NCBI RefSeq assembly: GCF_027580225.2
Contig: NC_073337.2
Coordinates: 11,771,001-11,835,000 of the forward strand
DNA from: Misgurnus anguillicaudatus
Lineage: Eukaryota; Chordata; Actinopteri; Cypriniformes; Cobitidae
Reading direction: 5' to 3'
DNA: 64,000 bases
Part shown: positions 11,960 to 23,681 of the stretch, piece by piece
Layout of the letters: each line of letters opens with the position of its first letter
Position numbering within the stretch: the stretch's first letter is position 1
Notes under the pieces: generated by a model
What the model saw: the letters and a program-made list of their open reading frames with translations, nothing else
Databases searched by the model: none
Told to the model about the DNA's origin: nothing
Translations under genes and position numbers: made by a program

Positions 11960-12270
11960 TGACTGGGTTTTGCAGGAGATTTTGTGGGATCACAGAGACT
12001 ACAATCTGAGAGAGGGTATGGGGTCCATGAGGCCATTCATTTTGGTTCATCAGCATGCAACAAGGGGGATGATCCACTTTCAGAGTGTGAATGCCGCCTT
12101 GAGATGGTCTGTCTTTAATCTCAGCTGGCGGGGTCTGATGGAGGATAAAGACATCTCACATCCTCTCATCTGCCACTTCCTCCAGGAGCTCTTTAGACTT
12201 CCCTTATTTTCACTATCTCTTCTTTCTCGCTGATGTGACTCTCGCTGTGGCCTTATGATCGACCACATTG
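11960..12270. other. Unique, balanced-composition stretch
   Basis: Unlike its surroundings this block is not AT-rich and shows no inverted termini. It has open frames of 87 codons (plus) and 62 codons (minus) that I do not recognise. It could be a conserved non-coding element or an old repeat. Confidence 0.25.
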
Positions 12271-12994
12271 ACTTGAGAAATTCAAAGTTTTGTATTTTGT
12301 AAGACTGAGCTTAATGGCTGTATGGGCAATTTTGTTAACAAATGACTGCAGTGGTCATTTGATTTAATGTATAAAACTTATTCGTTTATATTTTTCTTAA
12401 GTGGGATTCGGACGTGAAAAGCGCTGCATAATTACGTCATGTACGCGTTGAACCGCCAAAGCTTCAAAACCACCGCCGCTGATCAACGAGCAATAGGCTG
12501 GCATGGCACCAGCCAGCTAGGATCAACAGCAAGGTAGTGCTGGCCTGGTTTCCAGTTCAGATTTGAAGGGAGAGTGAGGAGGTTGGGACATATGGCGACA
12601 GTTTAAGGATGGAATGCAGTATTTGGGACCAAAGCTCAGCCCAAGGTAAACAGTGCAGGTGTGGGGTGTTTTCCCTTATGAAAATTAACCATGGTTTTTA
12701 ATTCAAGGATACACATGGATGAAAATGCTACCAACAAAAGGCCTACCATATAAACCCAACTAATAAAGCAATAAATGCCATAAATAAATCTTATCACTGA
12801 TGCTATGAGTTATGTCTCATAACTGATCACAACAGGTTGTGAATGCGATTTGAGCTATTGTGTCTTTTCATTTGTGTTACACAGAAAAATGAAATACGCT
12901 TAAATTAAGGGTTACAAATTTTCAATATTATATTTATAAACAATATATTTTTCTATTGGTTTCAAAAAATGCTTTTATAAAAAAACTGCTACTC

Positions 12995-13170
12995 TTTATA
13001 TGTGACCCTGTCTTGAGGCTAAAGTCTCGAAATAATTATCAAATTATTAAGATAACGAGCATCAAAGTTTCTTTGGTAATATTATTTGGGCAATATTAAA
13101 GATATCAGGGTTATATTTTCACTGAATGTTCTTAGATTATGTAGAATGATATTATGGTGAAAACAGCGAA
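12995..13170. repeat. 'tgtgaccctg' dispersed repeat
   Basis: Opens tatgtgaccctgtcttgagg and continues with text resembling 18645-18860 and 53940-54110 (gatatctttaa, gcatcaaagttt). The shared order of words shows a family, but boundaries are uncertain. Confidence 0.5.
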
Positions 13171-14130
13171 TCTAAAAAAAAGACTTTTACATATTTACTA
13201 GTCCAACCCAGGTTTCTCTCTTCCACTGCAATTAGCTTCTGAAAGTATCTGTAATCATCCAATAGAGACAACTGACTAAAATGACAATGAACCACACAAA
13301 GAGACAGCGAAGTCATGTTGTGATTGTATCCACTTCAGCAATAGCTGAACACTCAATAGCTGAACACAAAATATCCAAACAAAACACACCGCCTATTAAA
13401 GCAGTGGGATAGATGCTATTTAAAGTTCTCTTTAATACTACAGCCAGTGCAGCTTTAATTCTGCTGTGAGACATTTTAGCAGCCAATAACCTCACATCCA
13501 CACAGTTATTCTGGTAAATTAGCATAAAATCATAAAAGACAAAAATGTGCTTTTAACACAAACAACAACATTTGTCTTTTTAACGGGTTAGACACTATTC
13601 ACACATTAATCCCAAAATACTGGTAAAATATGAAGGTAAATAAATCAGTAGCAAACTTAACAGCTTGTAAATTTAAATTATATTGCAAAATAAATAATTG
13701 TCCCAAAACAACTAATATTTCATTTTCAAAAATGCAGATTTAGCTGGTTTATTTGTTTACTGGTATATATTCTGCTATTATGAATTATTACGAAAATGTA
13801 TTTTAATTATTATAACTGTAAATTAAAAAATGCAGTTAAAAACTCCATTGTTAAAACCATTGTTAATCTGGTCAGGTTAATTCTCCCTTTACAATAGCCT
13901 ACATGGCAAACATACAGTGTTCAGATAATATATCAGTGAAGGAAATTGTATTAATAAATGAGAGCTTTGGCTTACATTTAATCTTATTTTAATATTGATT
14001 CCAAGTTATCTTTGTTTGTTAGTTCCCTTTATTGTGATTTTACCCATCAAGTGACGTCATCAAACCCTGGCCTCTCTCTCACCTCTGAGTCTCACCTGCA
14101 GAAGTTCATCTTGCTTCATGTATATCGCAA
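13171..14130. other. AT-rich intronic DNA
   Basis: I see nothing beyond scattered short frames. No RNA gene and no paired termini. Confidence 0.4.
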
Positions 14131-14205
14131 AAACAGTAGCAAAAGTCAAAAAGCAAAGAATTGAAATGGCAGTGACCGATTTGAGAGGTTCATTGAAAAA
14201 AAAGA

Positions 14206-14385
14206 TTCATACAATTTACTCAATTTTTTTAAGGTAAGTGGTTGCAATCAATTTATTTAAGCTACATTTAAACAAAAATTTTTTGTTTTGTTTTGTATTT
14301 CTAATTTTTTTGTTTAAATGTAACCTAAATAAATTGATTGCGACCACTTACCTTAAAAATTTGAGTAAATTAAATGAATAATTTT
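14206..14385. repeat. Long near-perfect inverted repeat (MITE-like)
   Basis: Arm 14206-14280 (aaggtaagtggttgcaatca, then atttatttaagctacattt) is mirrored by 14303-14385. Only a 20-25 base T-rich loop separates them. The arms would form a stable hairpin if transcribed. Confidence 0.85.
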
Positions 14386-14599
14386 TTTCGGTGTTGTATG
14401 TGCCTATTTGTGTTTGTATTTAAGAATATGTAAATATGTACTTTAAGTTTTGTATGTATTTTTGTAAACGGTATTTACATATTCTTGACTATTTGTCTGC
14501 AACTTCAAAATCAGAACACAAGTGTGTGCAAATCTCAACATTCAACTTCAAATTTTCAAATCAGGACTGTGAGGGAAAATTTTACTGTACAAGTAAGAA

Positions 14600-14900
14600 A
14601 GAAAAAAAAGTCTGCGCATTTTCAATAGTAGGACCAAAGCTGTGAAACGGTCTTCCCTTGTATATTCGCCAGGCTCTGTCGGTCTTTAACTCCCAGCTGA
14701 AAACATATTTCTTCAGTCTGGCCTGTGAGGCAGGGACAGTTTGATGTGAGGTTCATTTATTATGTGGTCTTTGTGTATGCTTGTTTTATGTATTTATATT
14801 GACGGTTTATGTGTATCATATTTCTGTACCTTTACAGGATTTTCATTTGTAAAGCACTTTGGACAACATAGTTGCACTTAAATGTGCTATATAAAGTACA
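14600..14900 (+). mobile_element. 3' end of an L2-like LINE, with dead ORF2 tail
   Basis: From 14624 the plus frame reads VGPKL, a TGA where Trp is expected, then NGLPLYIRQALSVFNSQLK and a short tail to a stop near 14743. This is the C-terminal end typical of L2/CR1-type reverse transcriptase ORFs. It is followed by the family's 3' UTR signature (gtaaagcactttgg, aatgtgctatataaa). The copy is 5'-truncated and inactive. Confidence 0.8.
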
Positions 14901-14962
14901 AATATTTTGCGAGCGCTCAGGTTTTGCTACTGATTTACCTTCATAGTAAACTGTTGATGTCA

Positions 14963-15202
14963 TTAAAGGCAGAGTGTACAATGTTTAAAAAAACGGGAGT
15001 CGGGCTCACTACCAAAACACACTTGTAGCCAATCAGCTGTAAGGGGCGTGTCTTCTAACCAACATCCTTGCCGGGGTTGCGTATGTGTGGGGCGGGTCTA
15101 TCAAAAGAAGGCCCAGATTCTATTGGGGTAGGGGCGTGTTTTTTTTAGGTTATTTTAATGTCAACATTGGCTTTCAAACATTGCTGTGCACTCCGCCTTT
15201 AA
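14963..15202 (+). mobile_element. TTAA-flanked MITE, copy 2
   Basis: Inverted relative to copy 1. Starts TTAAAGGCAGAGTGTACAAT and ends gtgcactccgcctttaa. Shares internal acttgtagccaatcagc and gcgtatgtgtggggcggg with the other copies. Confidence 0.9.
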
Positions 15203-16230
15203 CCAGAAGTGACCTCTAAACATACACAATCTGTCTTTTTACTAAAGTTTTTAATTTTTGTGCCAAATATTTTATTTTCATGCAGTTTGCCAACTTCTCT
15301 TCACAAACTTAAATAGTGCAGAGTAAATATATAATCTATGGCATAGTGTTATGGTTGGCAGACTTAAAGCAGACTTCTTAGATCAGCACGTTCTGACCTT
15401 GTATGCTGGTGGTAACCCTATTATTTGTTGACACATTGCATCATACTGGTAATTTACTTGTAATTGTACAACATCTCATCCTTGAAAATTTGCCAGACTC
15501 TGAGGTCCTCGTATTTCTGAGAAGGTCATGTTCACACATTTTATTATTTGCCAGAAAAGATTGTATGTGTGTAAGAGGCTAATGATTCTACAAGATCCTA
15601 CAAAATGTATACAATAGCCTTTCATTTTCTGTCCTTGCCTATGGCCCAGTTTAGCCTGCTCAAGTCACACAGCTGAGATACATGATTTTAACAACAGAAG
15701 CTATTATAGATTCTCTGTTTAAGTTGATAGTTTGAGTACCTGTTTTTTGGAGTAGGTCATTTATATAAAGTTACTGTAGCATGAGATAGCAATGTTCATA
15801 TAGCCGTTTGCTCGTTGAATATATTGTCCCCATTCTGAATACACATGACCTTAGAATATCCTCTGTCCATGCATAGATAAATGGCTTGCATAGAAAATAA
15901 TTAAAAGCAGAAAACAAAGTTACTAAGATGAAAAGAAGCCACAAAATGATTCAAACCTCAGGACTGTCTTTCAAACAAGTTTCTCTCATGCATACTATAA
16001 TGATAGATAATGGTGATTAACTGTGTCAGCTGAAATGAAGACAGGTACATATAATGTCCTAATGACAGCAGACAGACGCACATATCTGTATCGCTGCTCA
16101 TCCTTATATAGGTAATAAAGAGAAATTTAATTTTCTCAAATTAAGACAATACGGATAATTGATATAGTATCATGTAACAAGTGGCCCATTGCATTATAAT
16201 CATGATAGAATGTTATTCAATTCAATTTTA
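15203..16230. other. Intronic DNA without recognised features
   Basis: AT-rich, no paired termini and no open frame of note. Confidence 0.4.
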
Positions 16231-16239
16231 TTCCCCACT

Positions 16240-16480
16240 AAACACAGGACGTCGGATAGACGTGCAGATCATGTCTATATTGGGTCCGTCGGTCCATGAC
16301 CAATTCTGGACATCTATTTGCATCCAAACTAGGTCCACTATTTGGACGTCATATTTACGGGCAACATTTGACGTTTGAACTGGGTAATTTTTTTTGGACG
16401 TCATTTGGACATCATATTTACGGCAACATTTGACGTTTGAACTGGGTGATTCTTTGGACGTCATTTGGACGTCTATGATA
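16240..16480. repeat. GACGTC-type repeat with internal tandem duplication
   Basis: A unit of about 60 bp (gacgtcatatttacgg, then caacatttgacgtttgaact, then gggt) occurs twice in a row at about 16346 and 16409. The element resumes at about 16870-17010 with ttagacgtgcagaagacgtc, so 16480-16870 looks like inserted or unrelated DNA. Confidence 0.65.
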
Positions 16481-16869
16481 GGCCTATGTCTATATTACAT
16501 GATTAGGCCTATAAAAATGTGTTTATTTACAAATATCAGGATTGTTGTACCAACATGATTAATACTTACGAATAGTCTATATTATTTATACAGTACTGTT
16601 TTTTCTGCTTTCTTGAATTATATACAAATTCATCTAACAATTAAAAATCTGTAATTAAATGTCTAGTTCGTTATATTAGTATATGATCATACTAACAATT
16701 TAACATGAAAATATGCGAGACTTGCTTGTAACCCAGAGATCGGAGTTTAAATCCCCGGCCGGCACGAAATGACCAAAGTGTTTTGGTGTTGCAATGGATG
16801 GGTGAACTGCAGAGACAATCATCTCTTTTCGCTTTTTCATGTCTATTTTCCTTACACGGAGGTCCTACG

Positions 16870-17010
16870 GATGACAACCTTTAGACGTGCAGAAGACGTC
16901 GAAAAAAAGACGTCGCCTGGCGTTACAAAACAACCCCTTTTATGGACTGGATTCGGACGTCCAAAAATTACATGAAAAAATACATCATTCCAACGTCACT
17001 TTGCGCAGTG
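16870..17010. repeat. GACGTC-type repeat, second part
   Basis: Rich in gacgtc and acgtcgcctggc words and matches the style of 16240-16480. Probably the distal part of the same element. Confidence 0.45.
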
Positions 17011-17153
17011 GGTCATATAGTGCTTTTAACAATTTATCATCATATCAAAGAGACTTAGAAATGAAATAAACTTCATAAACGAATACATTAACAGATATTC
17101 CTTATAAAAATGCACCATAGACAAACCATAGACAATTTACGTAAGTACATAAG

Positions 17154-17646
17154 TGTCACGAAACGTTTGGCGGAGAGAACCCAAACGCAGACGAACGTAA
17201 AATAAACTTAAGGTTTATTTACACAACACAACACAACACAACACAAAAAACCCATGAGGGGGTAAAACAGGTAATATATGACAATGAGAATAACTTAAAA
17301 AAGAAACAACACTAAATACTTAATAACAAAGACTATGAGAACTTGATACAGGCAACACGGAGGACGTGAACAAAACACACTGTATCTTAAGGAACATATG
17401 AGCACAAGACAGAGAACGAGAGGGCATTATAAAGACAACAACTCAAATGGGGAAAAGGTGCAAATCATACATAATCAAAGTGGGAACACACAAGGGAGTG
17501 GGGTAAAAGTGACAAGACACTGGGAACACGTGGCAACAACACACAATGTGACTCCACGTGTCCCCACACAAAACACAGTACTGCCATGATCTTACCATAT
17601 GAAATCAGACCTGAATCTAACACAAAGGTCTGGCAAGACCATGACA
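17154..17646 (-). mobile_element. Solo-LTR-like element, TGTCA...TGACA
   Basis: On the minus strand it begins tgtcatggtcttgcc and ends ttcgtgaca, with an aataaac polyadenylation-like signal near the distal end and a (tgtgt)n tract. Flanks are ataag and gtaag, 4 of 5 matching, as expected for a 5-bp LTR duplication. No gag/pol between termini, so a solo terminal repeat is the simplest reading. Confidence 0.65.
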
Positions 17647-17705
17647 GTAAGGTGTCTATGGTTTGGTTTATTGTCATGTATTTTTTTCGAAGGTGTGTTG
17701 GTCAA

Positions 17706-17975
17706 AGTTTACAATAAGGTTATATAGTACACATTAGTAAATAAATTAACTAACATGAGCAAAGAATAACAATATAGTTTATCAGCATGTATTGATTCTT
17801 GTTAATATACTGCATGTCAATATACAATAAACAAGCTTGATTTTATAAATATATCATTAAATGCTGAAATTAAGATGAACTAAGTTTAATAAATGCTGTA
17901 GAAGTATTGTTCATTGGTAGTTCATGTTGCATTAACTACAAATTGTTAACAAATGCAACCTTTTTGTAAAGTGTT
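17706..17975. mobile_element. MITE-like element (tttacaataaggtt / cctttttgtaaagtgttac)
   Basis: Imperfect terminal inversion between gtttacaataaggtt at the left and aacctttttgtaaagtg at the right, with internal cattagtaa and gcattaacta pairs. Resembles a very common teleost repeat. Non-coding. Confidence 0.55.
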
Positions 17976-18052
17976 ACGTGTTTTGTAGTCATGTTTATAT
18001 TGAATCACTATAGTTCTTTAATGTTTCGCTAACAGTTTCCAGTTATCCCTTG

Positions 18053-18142
18053 CACTCTGAAAATGCTGGGTTATTTTCAACTCAGCATTGGGTCAAAGGG
18101 GACTAACACAGCCTTTTTTAAATTTAACTTATGCTGGGTTGT
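18053..18142. mobile_element. Fragment of a CACTCTAAA/TGGGTT MITE
   Basis: Starts cactctgaaaatgctgggtt and contains inverted aactcagcattgggt. The same family, better preserved, is at 53714-53900. Confidence 0.6.
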
Positions 18143-18384
18143 TTAAACACACGGATCCTGTGACAAGCTTTGCTGTCAACTTCATCTCTGATGCGTGACG
18201 TGACAGCTAATAAGTTATCCAGTACTGTGTACTTCCATTGACATGGCAGGACTTCACTGAAAACGTAGTTGTGAGTCACGAAAATTATATATATAATATA
18301 TGTAAATTTAGGGGATTGAGATAATTGGTTGAGGCGTGGCCCTGCTCCCAAACATATAAAAGAAATAAACAAAACAAAGACATT

Positions 18385-18634
18385 TTAATCAAAGGCATGG
18401 TGCATGATTTTTGAAAAACGCTTTGGAAAAGGGAGTCGGTCCGACTACCAAAACACACTTGTAGCCAATCAGCATTAAGAGCTGTGTCTACTAACCAACA
18501 TCAATTCCTGGGTTGCGTATGTGTGGGGCGGTCTATCAAAAGAAGCTCCAGATTCTATTGGGGTAGGGGAGTGTTTGTTTAAGTGATTTCAAATGTCAAC
18601 ATTGGCTTTCAGAGATCATGCACCCCGCCTTTAA
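18385..18634 (+). mobile_element. TTAA-flanked MITE, copy 3
   Basis: Same family as 9665-9911 and 14963-15202. The right end caccccgcctttaa is clear, and the left end is decayed (ttaatcaaaggcatgg). Interior gccaatcagcattaagagc and gtgtggggcgg segments match. Confidence 0.85.
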
Positions 18635-18644
18635 TTGATTAATA

Positions 18645-18860
18645 TGTGACCCTGGCTGTGAAAACCCAGCTGAAGTCATTTCTGATTTACTGTTTTCTGC
18701 ATCATCCTACAAAACGAACAGTCTGTGAAAACATAACCTTGATATCTTTAAAACTGACTAAGTAAGGCCATTTCAAAGATTGAAATCATAGTGAAATTAA
18801 TGGCTTATATCAAACTTGGATGCTCGTTATATCAGAATTTGATGTTGTTATAACAAGCAG
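18645..18860. repeat. 'tgtgaccctgg' dispersed repeat
   Basis: Starts atatgtgaccctggctgtg and runs through gtctgtgaaaacataacctt and gatatctttaaaactga. Closely similar text lies at 53940-54110, and a more diverged copy at 12995-13170. Confidence 0.65.
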
Positions 18861-19884
18861 CTTCAGTTGGGTACATCACTTTTTGCTGTGCTCTCAAAAC
18901 ATCTGTGCAACATGTTTCTGTGTATGGTTGTGTTGTGAGTATTTGCCGTGCATTTCTGTATTTTGTTGTATTGTGCATATTTGCCTTGCGTTCCTGTATT
19001 TGTGGCAGATGTGTTGTCAGACTGTTGAAGCTGTTTTCTTAGCTGTTTTTTCTCAATTTGCATGTGCTTTCGTCTGTTGCAGTTAATTAGAGTTGGCCAG
19101 TTTCTCCCCATAAGAAAAGGTGTGTTTGACTTTATGCTGCATTGTAAAGACCGATTGGCATTCATCCAATCAAACTCTTTGGAAGCATACAGAGAAGTCT
19201 AATCTTGCAGTACTTTGATGTAACATGCCGATCAATCTGCTAAGTGCCGCATGAAGTCGAACACACCCAACGTTTCAGCTATGTGATTGGTGGTACTGTA
19301 TGAAATTTTAAAAGGGCCAAGAATTATTAAATCAATTTCAAGGGACAGTAAAATTAATTAATAAGATAGTCCTTTTAAGTCTGTGGGCAATGTTATCACT
19401 AACTTAAGATTCGCCTTCTATGAAGAACACCAGTCCATGGGGAACACCACTGAGAAAAAAAATGCTAAAAATTAGCTAGCTTCATCCAAAAGGACAGGAG
19501 AAAGGATATTGTTGTTAAGTAATTTAATCATCAAAAGCAAGTTTTTTAAAATCTTATCCCGTGCCAACTGATTTTAATCCGGCTGCTGCTGTGCAGAGTT
19601 TTTATTTGTTAAGCTTTTTTGAGAAAATTCATTTAGCAGAATTAATGGTGAACTTCGCATCTCAGTGAACATTATGCACATTTGTGTAATTCAGCACAAT
19701 GTTTATTATAGTCAGTTACATGTTGAGTGCCTTCATACAGTAAGGTGACCAGATTTTTTTAATAAAAACCGGGGACATTTCCTAATAAATGGTGAAAATA
19801 TCACTAAAATATAATTTGTTGTTATCTATGAATTAAAAAATGGGGACAACTTTTTTTAAGTTTTCTTTTTTATTGTTGTGGGTT

Positions 19885-20483
19885 AACTGCAAAAATTACT
19901 TTCTTCTTACTTAATAGTATTTTTGTCTTATATATATCTAAAAAATCTTAAAACAAGATGAATTTTTTTGATAAGCAAAATCCCCTAAGAAAAATCTAGC
20001 TTTAAGACAAAAAAATTAAGTTAATTTGTGCTTAAAACATGCAAAAAATATTTTTCTTGAATTAAGTAGTAGTTTTACGCACAGATTTGATATTTTGGTC
20101 TAAAAATTAGACTTGAAGAGTTTCGTTGCAAAACGAGATAACCACCGTTTTTTTAATTGTTCAGAAATCTCGTTTTTTGGTTGTGCATTCCAATTAATTT
20201 CAATGCAACTGCAGTTGGTTTGTTTTGATTTAAACCTTCATAACTTAAAAAATACAGCTAAGTAGCACCATAAAACAAAATAATAACATGATAACATAAT
20301 AATAAACATGTTTTGACAAAAAAATGTTTAAAAATGGATTTATCTCGTTTTGCAAAGAAACTCTTCACTTATATTTTTAGGTCATTTTGCCCATCAAGAA
20401 AATGCATCTTGACTTAAGATTTTTTTTGTATTTGTACTGAAAACAAGAGTAAAATACTAATAAGAGAGTCATTTTTTGCAGTG
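19885..20483. mobile_element. CACTGCAAAAA-type MITE nested in the hAT element
   Basis: Left end aactgcaaaaattacttt and right end gtcattttttgcagtg are inverse. Inner words attttgtctt and gacttaagat are also paired. A smaller relative seems to sit inside the hAT element at 39396-39818 (about 39500-39630). Confidence 0.75.
20111..20370. mobile_element. Innermost nested MITE (20115-20366), 4-bp TSD ACTT
   Basis: Termini GAAGAGTTTCGTTGCAAAAC and gttttgcaaagaaactcttc are near-exact inverses. actt is repeated at 20111-20114 and 20367-20370. 252 bp, non-coding. Confidence 0.85.
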
Positions 20484-21424
20484 TTTCTAATTCAATTAAT
20501 TGAACAATTTATGTAGCCTAAAAATCTATTTTCTCCCGTTTTTACAAAAGAGACATACCTCATCAAAAATGACTTCTAAGGTACTACTTCAGCTGATTTC
20601 ATAACATTGTAAACGTGAAAAACAGAAGGAATAATGCAAAATGTAAACATATTTAGCCTACTACACAAAACAAATGCTCCGTAATATACTGTGATCAGTT
20701 CACTTCATTGGTTTATTATTTTAATTTAACATAAGTAGTTAGTACCTTAAGCCCCCATCACTTTAACTGTTTTCATATCTTAGGATAACTTTGATGATAA
20801 TGCTGCTTTCTCATGTGTCTCGTTGTAAATTCTTCATCGCTAAATCAGTGGGGTGCGCAAGTAATAAGTAGCTTGCGGCCCCCTCTGCTGGTGAAAATAA
20901 TCATTACATGATTGCGCCGGTCTGGTACTACAAACGCTATGTTGATCGAGTTTTTCAGTGTATTTGCTGGTTGTTTTGGACATGCTGTAAAAAGGGGACA
21001 ATTCCGGGGACAGCTTCAGTCGGGGACAGAACACCAAAAAACGGAGCTGTCCCTGGAAAACAGGGACGTCTGGTCACCTTATCATACAGGGCCATGTACA
21101 GACATTATGCTAGGCAGGTGCTCAAGCAAAAAAATGACAAGCTCTCATAGACAGTACATAATGTCTGTGTGTGTTTAAATTTGATTAAATGTATTTAAAG
21201 CAATATTTGAAAAACAAGACCATATTATTACCAATCAAATCTATCTTTCTATTGCAAAGACTGTATCATTGACCTTTTAATTCAGCTCAGAGGGGCATGA
21301 ATGCAATACTCAATTGGATAAAAACAGTATCAGGTAAAACAAAAGTAAATGCAACTACGTTTTACAGAAGACTATTTATTTGATCATTTTACAAGTAATT
21401 AATTTATTGCCATTTTTTGTTCTG

Positions 21425-21525
21425 AATTAATACAACTGGTAGAGCATCGCGTCTTGGGTTCCCAGGAAACACATACTGATAAAATGTATGCACTGTATAT
21501 GTAATGTAAATATAATATATTCCCA
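21425..21525 (+). repeat. Degenerate tRNA-derived SINE (HE1/DANA-like)
   Basis: Contains tggtagagcatcgcgtc, cttgggttcccagg and acacatactgataaaatgta, the familiar order of the cyprinid tRNA-derived SINE seen also at 26222, 40936 and 44053. Truncated at both ends. Confidence 0.6.
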
Positions 21526-22684
21526 TTCTTTATAGAAACCAACCAGAAATAGCAAAAGAGCATCACTGTGCTAAAATGAATTGTGAAAACATAAAAGAGA
21601 TTTCAAAATGCCAGGAAGTTTAAATGACTCATACAGCATGCAGTATATGTACTAGATCAATTTACATGCTGTTTGACATGAAATCAGATGCTATTTTGAG
21701 AACAACAGCGGAAACATGCATCTGTTTTTCTACATGAATCAATGAAAAACCTTAATCATGGTCAATCCATCTCATCTTTCTTTTTCTATCCTGTATTATA
21801 GATCTTAATACTACTGCATTCATATATCGCTGGATTTTTTATTTGGGTAAAATCCACATTGATAAACTTACATCCGTAAAATTTTGGGTCTCAAAACCAT
21901 ATTTATGGAGTGTACCAGCTGTGTGAACCGAATCGTACAGGACCAATAATTGTCTGTCACATCACATGTCACTCTCTGAAGAAGTCTCTACGAATGTGAT
22001 GACAAACTGTAGTTCAAAATGACTTTCCAATGTCATGCCCAACCAAACTTCTACCACCAGACAGCTGCACTGCAAGTACAATGTCCAGAATCACGCCTTG
22101 TCACTGTACAATCCTAAATCCAATGTGAAAGTAATATTTTCTGCTGACAAGCACTTTCTGCACGCTCTTTTTATTTTTAACCCATTGGTCAGAACACACT
22201 GATATAGCAGTACAGTATGCTAACTCCAATTTATTATGTCCCATAATATTTAACACAGTCCGATCTTAATAGTCATCCATTTGTTGGTATCACAGGAAAG
22301 GCAATGCAAAGACACTGCAGAGTTATGTGTCTTATAATCCTCTTTGGCTTCTCTCTAATTGTTTGTCCTTTAGGAAATAGGCCTTATTACCAAGACTTGA
22401 ATACTGTATCACAGCAGGATTAAGTTACTGTTGCTACCGTACAAATTTGACACTTAGGAAAAATTGCACAACTGCTTCTGGTTTTATTTAACACAGCTTA
22501 GACATTTCCAATAACAGCAGTCAGCACATCCACAGGAGAATTAAGCATGACAGATTATTTATAGGGTGGTCACTTGATAAAACAATAAATCAGGTTTGTA
22601 GCTTTGATGCAGGAGTTTCCAGTCCTGCTTTTGGGTTTGGACACCCAGGCTTGAATGTGACACAGTGTGAATTAGATCAAATTA
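21526..22684. other. Intronic DNA without recognised features
   Basis: AT-rich with no paired termini. I see no coding or RNA signal. Confidence 0.4.
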
Positions 22685-23590
22685 ACCTCTTACTAGCCTG
22701 GGTGCCAGCCGATCTTAGCCCCGCCCACAAGAATGTGAAAACGGGAAGATCGGTCTGGCGTTTCTCCGTTGAGGAGCTACTATGCTTGGACAAATGCTGG
22801 TTGAACCAATCAAATTGTGAGGGCGGGCTTTATACGATGATGGACAGATAATCAACAGTAACGTAATGAACCACGTCACCAAAGAGCGCGTGTGTTGAAT
22901 GGCTGCCGCTGTAAAGTTCAGATGTGTGGATTCTGACATTGAGTCTGTTCTAAAAGATATCGACAGAGCATTGATTTTAAAAGAGGAACAGAGAAACGCG
23001 AGCAGGGCATTTGTTGATGTTTTTGCCGTCCTTCCTATTCGGCAAAAGTTGGTCGCAACTGAAATGGCTAACGTTATCACGGCGATGCAGCTCAGCGTGC
23101 ACGACGAGATGGATATAATTAGCGGTCGTTGCCAGCTTCTTTTCGGAAGCCCGGAATCGTGGTTGCTGAATAAGTCGAGGGACATGCTAGGCTCCAATAT
23201 TTTCAAGCAAACGTAATGGGTATTGTCGTGGATGAAGTTCACCTAACGTACAAATGGTAAGAGATAGTCTTACTCTATGACTTAGTAAATACTTCATGTT
23301 GTGATATAAACGAAATGTTGTAAACATAATAGGTGTTGATGTACATTCGCTAACTCAGTATAATCACAATGTTAGTGTCATTGTAGCGAAATAACTAGCA
23401 GTTCGGTCAGGCTGTAAAAGACGTAACGTACGTCACACACTCCGTTGCTCTGATTGGTCGTAGGTCTATCCAATTGAGTGCAGAGGCATTTTTCGGTTGA
23501 GACACGCCTCATAATTATAGCTCAATGGAGCGGTATCAGACTCAAATTCTGACTAGAATTGAGTATGACAACGTCAGGCTAACCTCTTAC
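22685..23590 (+). mobile_element. DNA transposon remnant (22694-23581) with 9-bp TSD, carrying a helicase fragment
   Basis: Short termini TAGCCTG and CAGGCTA, flanked by the perfect 9-bp duplication acctcttac at 22685-22693 and 23582-23590. Length 888 bp. A broken RecQ-like helicase coding piece lies inside at 22899-23257. A 9-bp duplication is usual for Mutator-like elements, but the short termini do not settle the superfamily. A GC-box-like ccccgccc lies near the left end (about 22719). Confidence 0.85.
22899..23257 (+). pseudogene. Broken N-terminal part of a RecQ-like (DExH) helicase
   Basis: The frame opens with ATG at 22899 and runs 105 codons. Residues 30-32 read EQR and 40-46 read DVFAVLP, the stretch that normally leads into the Walker A loop (TGxGKS). 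The Walker A loop is absent and the text jumps to unrelated residues, so an internal deletion is likely. At residues 82-88 FGSPESW resembles the SPE motif region of RecQ helicases. The frame stops at 23214-23216. Shifting by one base continues GIVVDEVH (23219-23242), a motif II (DExH) match, then tacaaatg/gtaaga, which looks like a 5' splice site. The gene is therefore doubly damaged: Walker A lost and frame broken. The overlapping 175-codon frame on the other strand is a shadow. Confidence 0.65.
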
Positions 23591-23681
23591 CCCTCTGGGG
23601 TCTGAAGGTGTTTTGAGGTTTTGGAGAAGTTTTGAAATGTTTTTCAATATTTTCTTTTTTCAGTTGCTTAAAACGTATTAA

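Larger units (their letters stand above)
19733..21089. mobile_element. hAT-type element (19741-21081) with perfect 8-bp TSD
   Basis: Termini TAAGGTGACCAGA and TCTGGTCACCTTA are exact inverses. tcatacag is duplicated at 19733-19740 and 21082-21089. Length 1341 bp. Two further elements are nested one inside the other within it (19885-20483 and 20115-20366). No transposase frame. Confidence 0.95.

Noticed and set aside
16715..16800. tRNA-like text (gagatcggagtttaaatcc, then ccggccgg)
   Set aside because: There is a B-box-like word, but I could not fold a cloverleaf or find a matching A box at the right distance. At most a SINE scrap.
22715..23242. 175-codon open frame on the minus strand
   Set aside because: It is the antisense shadow of the helicase fragment inside the transposon. 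The plus strand carries the recognisable motifs.
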